Below are positions 15,428-23,749 of a DNA stretch of 64,000 nt, piece by piece. Source of the stretch: a virus. Made by a program: the position numbers and the translations under genes. The stretch spans positions 1-64,000 of IMG/VR virus record IMGVR_UViG_3300042549_005931. The stretch is one strand, 5' to 3'. Every line of letters starts with the position of its first letter. Position 1 is the stretch's first letter. The notes below the pieces were generated by a model. That model did no database searches. It was given only the letters and a program-made list of their open reading frames with translations, and was not told the DNA's origin.

Positions 15428-16356
15428 TGAGTGTAAAAATAGTTGGGATTGGAGCGTATGTTCCTGAAAAAAAATTAACAAATAAAGATATTGAAAAAAT
15501 GGTCGATACTGATGACCAATGGATTCAAGATAATTTAGGGATTAGGGAAAGAAGAATTAGTGATGATAATCAGTTAAGTTCTGATTTAGCAGTTAAATCA
15601 AGTATATCGGCTATTCATGATGCAAATTTAACTGTTAATGATATTGACTTTATAATCTTGGCAACCTCTTCACCAGATAGGATTAGTCCATCGACGGCCT
15701 GTTTATTACAAGAAAAAATTGGAGCCGTTAATGCCGCCTGTGTTGATATTAATGCAGTTTGTCCGGGATTTTTATATGGTTTACAAATTGCTAAAGGGTT
15801 ATTATCAATTGGTCAATATAAGAACATATTACTTGTTGCATCGGAAACTTATTCTAAATTAACTGATTGGTCAAGACGTGATTGTGTATTCTTTGGTGAT
15901 GGTTCGGGTGCTGTGGTTCTTCAAAGAGATGAAACAAATTATTGTGAAATTGATTTATATGCGGATGGTACCGGAAAAGAAGCGTTTACTGTTCATCACA
16001 ATGAATATTTTTCAATGATTGGTAAAGAGATTTATAAAGGTGGAACCACTAAATTACCATCGTCAATACAATCATTGTTAGAAAGAACCGGTGTTGATAA
16101 AAATGATATCACACATGTGGTACCACATCAACCAAGTATTAATATTTTAAAGAAAACTGCGGAGATATTAGACGTTGATTTTTCTAAATTTGCATTATCA
16201 ATGGGTGAATATGCAAACACCGCAGGTGCATCTATCCCAATTACACTTAACAAACTTTACGAACAAAACAAATTAAAGAAAAATGATTTATTACTACTAA
16301 CAACAATAGGTTCTGGTTGGGTTTGGGGTAGTGGATTGATTAAATGGACAAAATAA
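15427..16356 (+). CDS. 3-oxoacyl-ACP synthase III family (KASIII, FabH-like)
   Basis: A 309-residue thiolase-fold condensing enzyme with the full Cys-His-Asn triad: Cys112 in DINAVCPGFLYGL, His234 in VVPHQPS and Asn264 in GEYANTAGASIP. It also keeps the N-terminal GIGAYVPEKKLTN and the DDQWIQDNLGIRERR segment. KASIII enzymes condense an acyl-CoA with malonyl-ACP. Variants make or transfer acyl groups in secondary metabolism, sometimes onto sugars or amines (CerJ, DpsC types). Between a PhyH oxygenase and an SDR, it probably builds a short acyl substituent for the glycan. It is unusual for a phage; it may have been captured from a host. Confidence 0.9.
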   Translation: MSVKIVGIGAYVPEKKLTNKDIEKMVDTDDQWIQDNLGIRERRISDDNQLSSDLAVKSSISAIHDANLTVNDIDFIILATSSPDRISPSTACLLQEKIGAVNAACVDINAVCPGFLYGLQIAKGLLSIGQYKNILLVASETYSKLTDWSRRDCVFFGDGSGAVVLQRDETNYCEIDLYADGTGKEAFTVHHNEYFSMIGKEIYKGGTTKLPSSIQSLLERTGVDKNDITHVVPHQPSINILKKTAEILDVDFSKFALSMGEYANTAGASIPITLNKLYEQNKLKKNDLLLLTTIGSGWVWGSGLIKWTK

Positions 16357-17000
16357 TGAAAAAGATATTACTGGTTGGTGGTACTGGAGGGTTGGGAAAT
16401 CAATTAACTGAACATTTAAGTTTAAGTTATACATGTTTTTCTGTCGGGTCTAAGATGTTAGACGTTACTAATGAAGAACAAGTAAAAGAATTTTTAGATG
16501 AAAACGATTATGATATTATCATTTATCTTTCAGTAAAGAATATCGATGGTTTAATACACAAACAAACAAAAGAAACAACTGAATCCCAATTAAATGTAAA
16601 TCTATTTGGATTCTTAAATGTTCTTCGTCATTCTACGAATAAACTTAGAGAAAAAGGTTATGGTAGAATCATATACATATCATCTGTATTATCTAAGAAA
16701 CCAATTAGAGGTACCGGTATTTATTCAGCGAGTAAAGCATTTTGTGATAATATAATTAAAACATATTCATTAGAAAATTCAAAGTATGGAATTACATCCA
16801 ATTCTATTCAATTAGGATATTTTGAAGGTGGTTTAACTGATAAAGTTCCCATAGACATTTTACAAAATGTAAAAAATAGTATATCTTTAAAAAGATTAGG
16901 TAAAGTAGAAGAAATGTCTAACTTAATTAAAACAATAATAGAGACTGAATATATTAACGGTACAAATATTTCGATTACAGGTGGTTATGAAAATGAATAA
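16356..17000 (+). CDS. Short-chain dehydrogenase/reductase (SDR)
   Basis: About 214 residues. The NAD(P)-binding glycine motif GGTGGLG (8-14) is followed by the catalytic Ser near 109-110 (IIYISSVLS) and the Tyr123-Lys127 pair (YSASKAF); the C-terminal GTNISITGGYE strand is FabG-like. The ATG at 16356 overlaps the KASIII stop and is preferred over one four codons upstream. It may reduce the 3-oxoacyl product of KASIII or a keto-sugar. The KASIII-SDR pair is the core of a two-step acyl module. Confidence 0.85.
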   Translation: MKKILLVGGTGGLGNQLTEHLSLSYTCFSVGSKMLDVTNEEQVKEFLDENDYDIIIYLSVKNIDGLIHKQTKETTESQLNVNLFGFLNVLRHSTNKLREKGYGRIIYISSVLSKKPIRGTGIYSASKAFCDNIIKTYSLENSKYGITSNSIQLGYFEGGLTDKVPIDILQNVKNSISLKRLGKVEEMSNLIKTIIETEYINGTNISITGGYENE

Positions 17001-17724
17001 ATTTTTAATTATTTTGGCATATTATGAAAGGTCAAAAATTGTGCAAAATGCATTAAATTCTATATTGGATATATCATATCCAGAATTTGAGGTTCATTTT
17101 ATTGATGATGGGTCAACAACTAAAGGAGAACCGATTGTTAGAGAAATGTGTTCATCCATAATTGATAAATTTACATTTCATTATATTGACAACACCGTAG
17201 AACAAAAAAAAGCTCAGGGTGGTAGTATACATGGACAATATCTTAACCTTGCAATAGAACAAAGCGATGCTGACCATGTTATTATTTTGTGTGATGATGA
17301 TGCAATATTTCCACATTTCTTAACCAAACTAAATATTTTTTTAAATAAAACAGAAAACTTAGATAAAAAATATTTTTATCACAATATTCTTACATACAAT
17401 TCAATTATAGAACCATATACTGTGGGTGTTGAAAGGATGGATATGAGTTATCATACAAATCATCACACACAACCAATTCATTGTTCTTGTCAGGTGGATT
17501 CAACACAAGTTACTTATTCACGTAAATTTTTTATGGATGATGGTTTAAAATATCCATCACCACAAACATCGATGTTGGATTTAGTCATTTATAGACAAAT
17601 GTTTAATGCTTGGGGTCCGGCTTATTATAGTGGATTAATTTCACAAGTTAAATCTAATAATGAAGATAATTTAATTTTTAAGGATAAAACAGATAAAATG
17701 TTTATTACAAATGACATGAAATAA
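16993..17724 (+). CDS. Glycosyltransferase family 2
   Basis: About 243 residues. A GT2 domain with a start NKFLIILAYYERSKIVQNAL, the DDGS motif in VHFIDDGSTTKGE and the metal-binding CDDDA in HVIILCDDDAIF. The ATG at 16993 overlaps the SDR stop (ATGAATAA) and is preferred to the GTG or ATG just upstream. The gene is followed by a 99-base spacer that contains the remnant of another frame. Probably transfers a sugar in the same glycan pathway. Confidence 0.75.
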   Translation: MNKFLIILAYYERSKIVQNALNSILDISYPEFEVHFIDDGSTTKGEPIVREMCSSIIDKFTFHYIDNTVEQKKAQGGSIHGQYLNLAIEQSDADHVIILCDDDAIFPHFLTKLNIFLNKTENLDKKYFYHNILTYNSIIEPYTVGVERMDMSYHTNHHTQPIHCSCQVDSTQVTYSRKFFMDDGLKYPSPQTSMLDLVIYRQMFNAWGPAYYSGLISQVKSNNEDNLIFKDKTDKMFITNDMK

Positions 17725-17827
17725 AAAAACTTTTAGTACCGGTGTAAATCTTTGTAAAAAAATAAAAGAAGAAGAGTGTCTTGTAATAAGTGTTAAAACC
17801 TACATTAAAAATTATTTAAGTAAATGA
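17720..17827 (+). pseudogene. Possible 3' remnant of a gene, or frameshifted end of the GT2 gene
   Basis: Between two glycosyltransferase genes, the +1 frame is open for 35 codons and reads like protein (STGVNLCKKIKEEECLVIS then VKTYIKNYLSK) but has no ATG, GTG or TTG start. Its TGA overlaps the ATG of the next gene (ATGA), the coupling pattern seen elsewhere in this operon. This suggests a gene that lost its 5' part, or an indel near 17715-17730, where an A7 run sits. It may also be chance. Confidence 0.3.
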
Positions 17828-18927
17828 ATATAACATTAGTATTGGCTGTTTACAATAACCTATCATTAACCAAAGAATGTTATAGACACATTCGTGGTTT
17901 GTATAATGATGCACCAATTGTTATTAGTAGTGGTGGGTCCGATGATGGTACATTCGAATGGTTAGAACAAACATCTGAGAATGATACACATTTTTCTTTT
18001 GTTCACGAATCTGAAAAGATAAACTTCTCGGAAAATTATAACCAAGGAATTAAACTTGTCGATACAGATAAGTTAGTTCTTATTCATAATGATATGGTTA
18101 TCGGTAAGGGTTTCTTAGAATCACTTGACAAACAACTAACTGAGAACATGTTATTATGTTACACCACTGTTGAACCACCAATCTTTAAAGGTCATAATAG
18201 ACCGGGTAAGTTCATATTGGATTGTGGAACATCATTCAATAACTTCAATATGAATTTGTTCAACCAATATATTGATAGTGTACCAAAAACTGGTAATCTA
18301 TATGATGGTGGTTCATTCTTTATGTCAGGATACAAATCATTATTTGAAGATGTAAACTATTTCGACGGGTTTAGTTTCTTTCCTTGTTTTTGTGAGGATG
18401 ATGACTTCTTAATAAGAACTAAACTTAAAGGTTACGACATCAAGACAACCGAAGAAGCAATAACGTATCATTTCGTTTCTAAGACCTCCAGATTTAGTGA
18501 TGAGTACAAAGACACCACAAAACAAAATGAACTCAACAGCAACCGAAATTTCATACGAAAATGGGGTATTCCATCTCATTTATTTACCATGATTAGGTAT
18601 TGGGAGGATGATGACTTCAAATATAAGAATTATGATATGGGTTTAACATTAGTAAACTCATCTCAATTAGAAATATTGGAACCATTTTTTGATAAGATAT
18701 CAATTGATAAGGTACCAGAAGATTACATAGTTTCCGAACAGAAAAAAACTAATTATGATTTAAGAAGTAAATTCACATTCATAGATAATGTTGATGTAAT
18801 GATTTACATTGATGGTAATATTTCTGAGATTGAGTTTGATGTTATTCAAAAACTAAGATTAAGTTTACCGGATTACGAACCGGGTATATACGAGAGTGGT
18901 AGATTAAAGATTGAGATTAAATCCTAA
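17824..18927 (+). CDS. Glycosyltransferase family 2, last gene of the plus-strand operon
   Basis: A 367-residue GT2 enzyme. It starts NITLVLAVYNNLSLTKECY and has SSGGSDDGTFEWL, then LIHNDMVIGKGFL, where the His-Asn-Asp replaces the usual DxD and Asp binds metal. FSFFPCFCEDDDFLIRTKLKG matches the GT2 acceptor-site ED motif. The last 110 residues (from about 250) form an extra acidic domain without known family. The end overlaps the convergent GNAT-like gene by 24 bases; no terminator hairpin is visible between them. Confidence 0.8.
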   Translation: MNITLVLAVYNNLSLTKECYRHIRGLYNDAPIVISSGGSDDGTFEWLEQTSENDTHFSFVHESEKINFSENYNQGIKLVDTDKLVLIHNDMVIGKGFLESLDKQLTENMLLCYTTVEPPIFKGHNRPGKFILDCGTSFNNFNMNLFNQYIDSVPKTGNLYDGGSFFMSGYKSLFEDVNYFDGFSFFPCFCEDDDFLIRTKLKGYDIKTTEEAITYHFVSKTSRFSDEYKDTTKQNELNSNRNFIRKWGIPSHLFTMIRYWEDDDFKYKNYDMGLTLVNSSQLEILEPFFDKISIDKVPEDYIVSEQKKTNYDLRSKFTFIDNVDVMIYIDGNISEIEFDVIQKLRLSLPDYEPGIYESGRLKIEIKS

Positions 18928-19323
18928 TTTTTTAAATACGTTAATTGATTTTTTATTCCATTCATCAACGAATGATTTGACCGGTCCATTTGTGTGATTT
19001 TTAATCACAAGATATAACATATCTGTTGCACCGTAGTTTCTTTCACCGACATGTTGTTTAGAGAACACATTGTATATAACATCATCATCTAACCAGCAAT
19101 ACCCATAAATCTTTTTTTCATGATATGCAACAAAGAATTTATGACCATTTAAAATTCTGTCTTGTGCATCATCTAAATTAAACATTAAGTCCCAATTAAG
19201 TTCATTGTTAAACATCTTTATACAATGTTTAATAATTTGGTAGTCATATGTTTCTTGGATTTCAATTTCTTCTGATATATTTCTATCAATTAAATCATTT
19301 GAATTAAGAATATAATTAATCAT
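18904..19323 (-). CDS. GNAT-like acetyltransferase (weak)
   Basis: A 139-residue protein. The middle (HKFFVAYHEKKIYGYCWLDD) looks like the beta2-beta3 hairpin of a GNAT fold, MLYLVIKNH like beta4, and the end SFVDEWNKKSINVFKKLGF matches the GNAT beta5-alpha4 pattern N-x-x-S-x-x-x-x-KLGF. The acetyl-CoA P-loop is not obvious. Last gene of the long minus-strand run; it starts in the stop of the sulfotransferase-like gene (4-base overlap). Confidence 0.55.
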   Translation of the reverse strand: MINYILNSNDLIDRNISEEIEIQETYDYQIIKHCIKMFNNELNWDLMFNLDDAQDRILNGHKFFVAYHEKKIYGYCWLDDDVIYNVFSKQHVGERNYGATDMLYLVIKNHTNGPVKSFVDEWNKKSINVFKKLGFNLNL

Positions 19324-20027
19324 ATTAATACGTTTCTTTTTTGGAATTGTTTTTCAAACTTATCCCAAACCCATTGTTTTAATTCATCATTTATCACAAT
19401 TTTACTACTTACTTTACTACTATGATTTAATTTTTCAATGTTTAGTCTTTCTCCAAACTGATTATAAATGAAATCTGAAAATTTATCAATTTCAGATATA
19501 TCAAATTCATAATCTGCCGGTTCATTTTCTTTAATCCAATTTTGAGATAGTAGAACCGATAATATACCATTATAATGTCTAACGACGAATCCATTAATAA
19601 GATGAATATCTTTTAGTTCTTTTTCTTTTATCAATCTTAAATGAATACTATCCCATTCAGAATTATCAGTAGAGTATAATGTATTCACAAACTCAAAATC
19701 AAATGTTTTAAAAATAAAATCATTATCAACATCTTCCCATTTTATAATTGGTGTGTATAATTTTGATTTTTCCGTTATATGAAAAAAATATTGTAGACCT
19801 GACAACCACTTATCAAACCAATCTCTTTTTATACAGATAGTTTTCCGTATTCCAAACTCTTCATATAATATAGATTTTTTAAAATGAGTATGTTCATTTG
19901 GGTATTCTAAATCCAAATCTAAACGTTTTATATTTAAATTTGAAGTTAATAAAGCTTTTTCTATTGAAACGGATGCACATCTTGGAATTGATAACCAAAT
20001 CAATTCATTATTTATCAGTAACCCCAT
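19320..20027 (-). CDS. Sulfotransferase-like protein
   Basis: A 235-residue protein. The N-terminal LIWLSIPRCASVSIEKAL (residues 9-26) resembles the 5'-phosphosulfate-binding loop of PAPS-dependent sulfotransferases (P-K/R-C-A/G-S/T), and TICIKRDWFDKWLSGLQYF (Arg68, Ser76) resembles the 3'-phosphate-binding motif R-D-P-x-x-x-x-x-S. Family members move sulfate from PAPS to sugars, proteins or small molecules. An APS-kinase-like protein is encoded at 36198-36653, so the phage may boost PAPS supply. The acceptor is unknown. Confidence 0.65.
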   Translation of the reverse strand: MGLLINNELIWLSIPRCASVSIEKALLTSNLNIKRLDLDLEYPNEHTHFKKSILYEEFGIRKTICIKRDWFDKWLSGLQYFFHITEKSKLYTPIIKWEDVDNDFIFKTFDFEFVNTLYSTDNSEWDSIHLRLIKEKELKDIHLINGFVVRHYNGILSVLLSQNWIKENEPADYEFDISEIDKFSDFIYNQFGERLNIEKLNHSSKVSSKIVINDELKQWVWDKFEKQFQKRNVLI

Positions 20028-20042
20028 TGAATAAATTTATAT

Positions 20043-20135
20043 TTACGAATTTTCAACAATAATTAAAGAGCCAATTGTTGCCATTGTTTCATTTAAAACT
20101 TGTATCTGTTCGTTTGTTAATTTTGTATATTCCAT
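20043..20135 (-). CDS. 30-residue peptide gene (putative)
   Basis: A 30-codon frame from ATG 20135-20133 to TAA 20045-20043. It fills most of the 127-base gap between the sulfotransferase-like gene and the ATP-grasp-like gene. The peptide begins MEYTKLTNEQIQVLNETMA and ends in a hydrophobic GSLIIVEN. A charged helical N-terminus followed by a short core-like tail is reminiscent of leader peptides, and an ATP-grasp-like protein is next door, but nothing else shows that it is a modified peptide. AT-rich DNA gives such frames by chance. Confidence 0.4.
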   Translation of the reverse strand: MEYTKLTNEQIQVLNETMATIGSLIIVENS

Positions 20136-20154
20136 TATATTTTTTATTTAATAA

Positions 20155-21663
20155 TTAGCAACCACCCGTACAATAACCATTATAACCCCCAAATTCGGTT
20201 GCATAGGTACCAATACATCTAAAACCTTTACCACAGGTGGCATTGTTACATTCGGAACATGGGTCATTATAATATCCACCACAAAAACAAGCTGAACCTT
20301 CACTGTTGTGTTCTATGGCAACATACGATGTTGTATTATTCTCATCCGATTTTGTTAAAAATAAATGTTGTCTTTCAACCGTTAATACCCACCCCTCAAA
20401 TATACTATGTGTTCTTTCTATTGTACTTACTATTTTTTGAACAAAAGATAATTCTGATGTTGAAGTATCGATTAACATAACAATGTCACCCGGTTTAAGA
20501 ATACCTATCCTAATAAATCTAATAACATCATCTCTTTCAACCAAATATCTTGATTCCGATACATCACTCCATGTACTACCATCTTGGAATCCTATTGTTA
20601 TAGAATTTGTTTTTCTGTGAATTCTAACCTTGTTAGTGATTTTATTTGTAGAATAGGTTGAACCCGTAATTAATTGGTTTATATCTATTTCATAATTTAC
20701 ATCTTCATCTATAACATCTACATTATTAGGGTTGGGTATGTCTATAGTTTTTAAATCGTCGCCAATTTCTAAATCTAACGCCGTTTTAAAACTACCATCG
20801 GCCATTTCAACTAAATCAGTATCTTCTAATTTTGGTGTCCAATCACTCTTAATTGTTGTTAAATAACGGGCTCTATCGCCTAAATAACTAAAATTAATTT
20901 CATCGTATTCTGGTTGTTCATCTATGGTATCAAAACATATTTTATGATATTGACCAATTTGTAATGATTCTAAATTGGGTGGAAATAATAAATTTAAACT
21001 TCTTACAACTTGTATATGGTTGTTATATAATTTATTAGAATTATAATAATATGGCATTAAAAAATATTCACCATTAACTTCATTAAGTATTGTATTTAAT
21101 TCTTCTTGAGTTGATACTTTAAATAATTTCGGGTATTGTGATTTATTATAATGTGGACCCGAAGTTTTTAGTATAAAATTTGGGTGGTTACCGTTATCAA
21201 GTATGTTTGTTATTGAATTTACCAAGGTACCATCACCTAAACGGTATGCAAATTCGGAACCAAATGATTGATTTTTTATTAGATTTAAAAAATTAACTTT
21301 ATTAGAACAATATTCATCATCAACAATCGCTGTTGTATCATACGCACTTCGTATAATTAATGTGGTATCATTATCTTCTATATATGGTATTGTTAATGAA
21401 CTATATACTGTATGCATATTACATTCAATATCTACAGATTTAGAAAGTTCATCATAAAAACCAGGTATAGCTCCAATGTATTCAATTTTAGTGAAACCGT
21501 TGTCACTGATAAATTGTAGTAAACTTGTTAGATTAAGTGATTCCTCATTTGATTCAATTCTTGTAGTAAGATTGTCCCATCCAACATTTGTATTGATTTC
21601 AATTGGGACTAAATCCCCATTTGAATTATACATAAAATCGCTACCAATTAAAACTGTCCTCAT
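20155..21663 (-). CDS. ATP-grasp-like N-terminus, Hint-like domain and Cys-rich tail
   Basis: A 502-residue mosaic. Residues 1-270: VLIGSDFMYNSNGDLVPIEI then NTNVGWD looks like the metal-binding end of an ATP-grasp ligase (E-I-N), moved to the N-terminus, with IIRSAYDTTAIVDDEY further on. Residues about 280-440 look like a Hint/intein-type beta-domain (DLVEMADGSFKTALDLEIGD, later LKPGDIVMLI and GWVLTVERQHLFLT). The splicing Cys/Ser before block A is absent (DTD), so it should not splice. Residues 455-502 hold eight Cys in a Gly-rich tail. Possibly a virion-associated or modification protein. The start overlaps the previous stop by one base. Confidence 0.5.
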   Translation of the reverse strand: MRTVLIGSDFMYNSNGDLVPIEINTNVGWDNLTTRIESNEESLNLTSLLQFISDNGFTKIEYIGAIPGFYDELSKSVDIECNMHTVYSSLTIPYIEDNDTTLIIRSAYDTTAIVDDEYCSNKVNFLNLIKNQSFGSEFAYRLGDGTLVNSITNILDNGNHPNFILKTSGPHYNKSQYPKLFKVSTQEELNTILNEVNGEYFLMPYYYNSNKLYNNHIQVVRSLNLLFPPNLESLQIGQYHKICFDTIDEQPEYDEINFSYLGDRARYLTTIKSDWTPKLEDTDLVEMADGSFKTALDLEIGDDLKTIDIPNPNNVDVIDEDVNYEIDINQLITGSTYSTNKITNKVRIHRKTNSITIGFQDGSTWSDVSESRYLVERDDVIRFIRIGILKPGDIVMLIDTSTSELSFVQKIVSTIERTHSIFEGWVLTVERQHLFLTKSDENNTTSYVAIEHNSEGSACFCGGYYNDPCSECNNATCGKGFRCIGTYATEFGGYNGYCTGGC

Positions 21664-21935
21664 TATATTATTGTTTTATTGTATTTTTTTGTGGACACAT
21701 CCACCTCGTCAACTTTATCCCAATGACCTAATCTACACGCACCTTTAATTGGTGAGAAAATTTTTTTACCGATTGGACATCCACACTCACCACATTTGGT
21801 TTCAAATAAATAAGAATTTCTTATCCAATCACATTTTAAACAAATCTCATGTCGCTTTAGTGCCAGTTCTTGTTCTTCTTCTGTTGGATTAGCCGCAGTT
21901 ACCCAAGATTTAAATATTTCAGTGGCCTTGTTCAT
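21663..21935 (-). CDS. Zinc-ribbon protein, 90 residues
   Basis: Four Cys in a two-knuckle arrangement (ICLKCDW near 31-37 and KCGECGCPIGKKIF near 47-60) plus CRLGHW near 66-72, suggesting one or two zinc sites. The pattern is known in small phage and bacterial proteins of unknown role (DUF6171-like). The N-terminal third is helical. Its stop overlaps the start of the mosaic ATP-grasp/Hint gene (TAATG), so they are coupled. Confidence 0.7.
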   Translation of the reverse strand: MNKATEIFKSWVTAANPTEEEQELALKRHEICLKCDWIRNSYLFETKCGECGCPIGKKIFSPIKGACRLGHWDKVDEVDVSTKKYNKTII

Positions 21936-21953
21936 TTAATATAAATAGTTTGT

Positions 21954-22067
21954 TTAATGTTTGTAAATAAATGGGTCTCGTTTTCTTAACTCCTTCAATT
22001 TTTTCTTAAATTTCCTGTTACGTCTCCATTCTTTGAAGATACGTATTAACCAATTAATGAATAACAT
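21954..22067 (-). CDS. Small basic protein next to carbamoyltransferase, 37 residues
   Basis: A 37-codon frame from ATG 22067-22065 to TAA 21956-21954, sitting seven bases after the carbamoyltransferase stop. It has a hydrophobic start (MLFINWLIRIFKEW), a strongly basic amphipathic stretch (RRNRKFKKKLKELRKR) and a DPFIYKH tail. Short proteins with a similar KRDPFIY ending sit beside carbamoyltransferase genes in other marine phages and bacteria, as far as I recall. It could be a membrane-linked partner. Confidence 0.65.
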   Translation of the reverse strand: MLFINWLIRIFKEWRRNRKFKKKLKELRKRDPFIYKH

Positions 22068-22073
22068 ATTATC

Positions 22074-23744
22074 TTATTTATATACAATATAGTTATTTAA
22101 TACCAAAATATCAAGTTCGGTATCGTAAAACGTTTTTAATGCATCTTGTGGTGTTAATACCATTGTTTTATCTTTCACATTGAATGATGTGTTTAATAAA
22201 ATTGGGTATCCTGTTAATTTTTCAAATTCTCGGAGTATATTATAAAATAACGTTCCTCTATATACTGTTTGAACTCTGGCACTACCATCTATGTGTGTCA
22301 CTGCCGGTAATTCATCTCTATGTGATTGTCTCACTTGAACCACTTGATTCATGTAAGGTATATCATTTGTCATCATAAAATAATCGTGTTGTCTTTCCAT
22401 TGTTACCGCCGGTGCAAATGGTCTGAAAGATTCACGCTTTTTAATGACACTATTAATCCTATCCTTCATGTTAGGTAACAATGGACTTGCTAAGATGGAA
22501 CGATTACCTAACGCTCTTGAACCAAATTCACATTTACCGTTAAAACATCCAACCACTTTACCATCTTTAATTTTCTTTGCAATCCAAATCGCTAATTGTT
22601 CGTCATTAGGAAATTTAAAATGTTTAGGATTTTTACCAATAGCATCCACAATATCTTTATTAGAATATGATGGACCCAAAAATGGGTTATTAGTTATTTT
22701 CTTTTTTAATTTATTGTTCTTGACCAAGTAATGAATACATGCTCCGATTGCTGAACCAGCATCTGATGGTGCCGGTGGTATCCATAAATTTTTAAAATTT
22801 GTATTGTTAATTATTTTACCATTTGCAGTACCGTTATATGCACAACCACCAGCTAATGATAGGTCGGTATTATCAAGAAATGTGGATATATAATTGAGAA
22901 CCTCAAATAAAATTTCTTCGTATACTCGTTGTACTGATGCAGCCAAATCATTATGATATGGTTCAATACCTGTACCGGGTATTCTTGGTTCTAATTCCAA
23001 TAACTCAATAAGATTTTCATTAAACATGAGTGTGTTGGAGGTGTTCCAAGTAAACACATCCATGTTACATTTTAATTCATTATCTTCATACGTTATTAAT
23101 TTCCTAACTTTATTGATGTATGTGTTTGGATTACCGTAAGAAGCTAATCCCATCACCTTATATTCACCTTCATTTGGTCTAAACCCAAGGAATGATGTCA
23201 TTGCAGAATAGAACAATCCAAGTGAATGTGGATATTGTGCAAGACTATCATAAACCATATTCCCACCATAATCAATAAACCCAAGTGACATGGTATCTAA
23301 TTCACCAACACCATCGATTGATAATGTTGTGGATTTATTAAATGGTGATGTGTAATGTGAATAGTATATGTGCGATTCGTGATGTGTTGAATAATGTACG
23401 TTATTTGAATATAACGGTAACATCTTATTCAATTCACTAATGTTCTTTTTAATTCTTAAATACGATTTGATAGAATATATTGGATTCTTAAAAAACTGTG
23501 GTTTAATGTTATCGATAACCCTTTTTAATTTTAATTTAGGGTCTTCATAATAACAAACAGTTTCAATTTTATCACGAGTTAAATTATATTTTTTAAAAAT
23601 ATATTCAAGTGTATTAACCGGAAACGAACTATCGTGTTTGATACCCGTGAACTTTTCTTCTTCACATGCAAAAATTAATTCCCCGTTCTTGAATAAACAA
23701 GCCGATGAATCATGATAATAAGCCGAAATTCCGATTATGTACAT
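22074..23744 (-). CDS. Carbamoyltransferase (NodU/CmcH/TobZ family)
   Basis: A 556-residue O-carbamoyltransferase. The N-terminal YrdC-independent Kae1-like domain starts IIGISAYYHDSSACLFKNGE, and the metal-binding HHESH (His121, His125) and SIDGVGELDTMSLG (Asp144) match TobZ His114, His118 and Asp137. A C-terminal domain contains CFNGKCEFGSRALGNRSIL and RPFAPAVT typical of the family. These enzymes move a carbamoyl group from carbamoyl phosphate, through carbamoyl-AMP, to a sugar or antibiotic hydroxyl. In phages they are usually near glycosyltransferases, as here. Confidence 0.93.
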   Translation of the reverse strand: MYIIGISAYYHDSSACLFKNGELIFACEEEKFTGIKHDSSFPVNTLEYIFKKYNLTRDKIETVCYYEDPKLKLKRVIDNIKPQFFKNPIYSIKSYLRIKKNISELNKMLPLYSNNVHYSTHHESHIYYSHYTSPFNKSTTLSIDGVGELDTMSLGFIDYGGNMVYDSLAQYPHSLGLFYSAMTSFLGFRPNEGEYKVMGLASYGNPNTYINKVRKLITYEDNELKCNMDVFTWNTSNTLMFNENLIELLELEPRIPGTGIEPYHNDLAASVQRVYEEILFEVLNYISTFLDNTDLSLAGGCAYNGTANGKIINNTNFKNLWIPPAPSDAGSAIGACIHYLVKNNKLKKKITNNPFLGPSYSNKDIVDAIGKNPKHFKFPNDEQLAIWIAKKIKDGKVVGCFNGKCEFGSRALGNRSILASPLLPNMKDRINSVIKKRESFRPFAPAVTMERQHDYFMMTNDIPYMNQVVQVRQSHRDELPAVTHIDGSARVQTVYRGTLFYNILREFEKLTGYPILLNTSFNVKDKTMVLTPQDALKTFYDTELDILVLNNYIVYK

Positions 23745-23749
23745 TTTTA

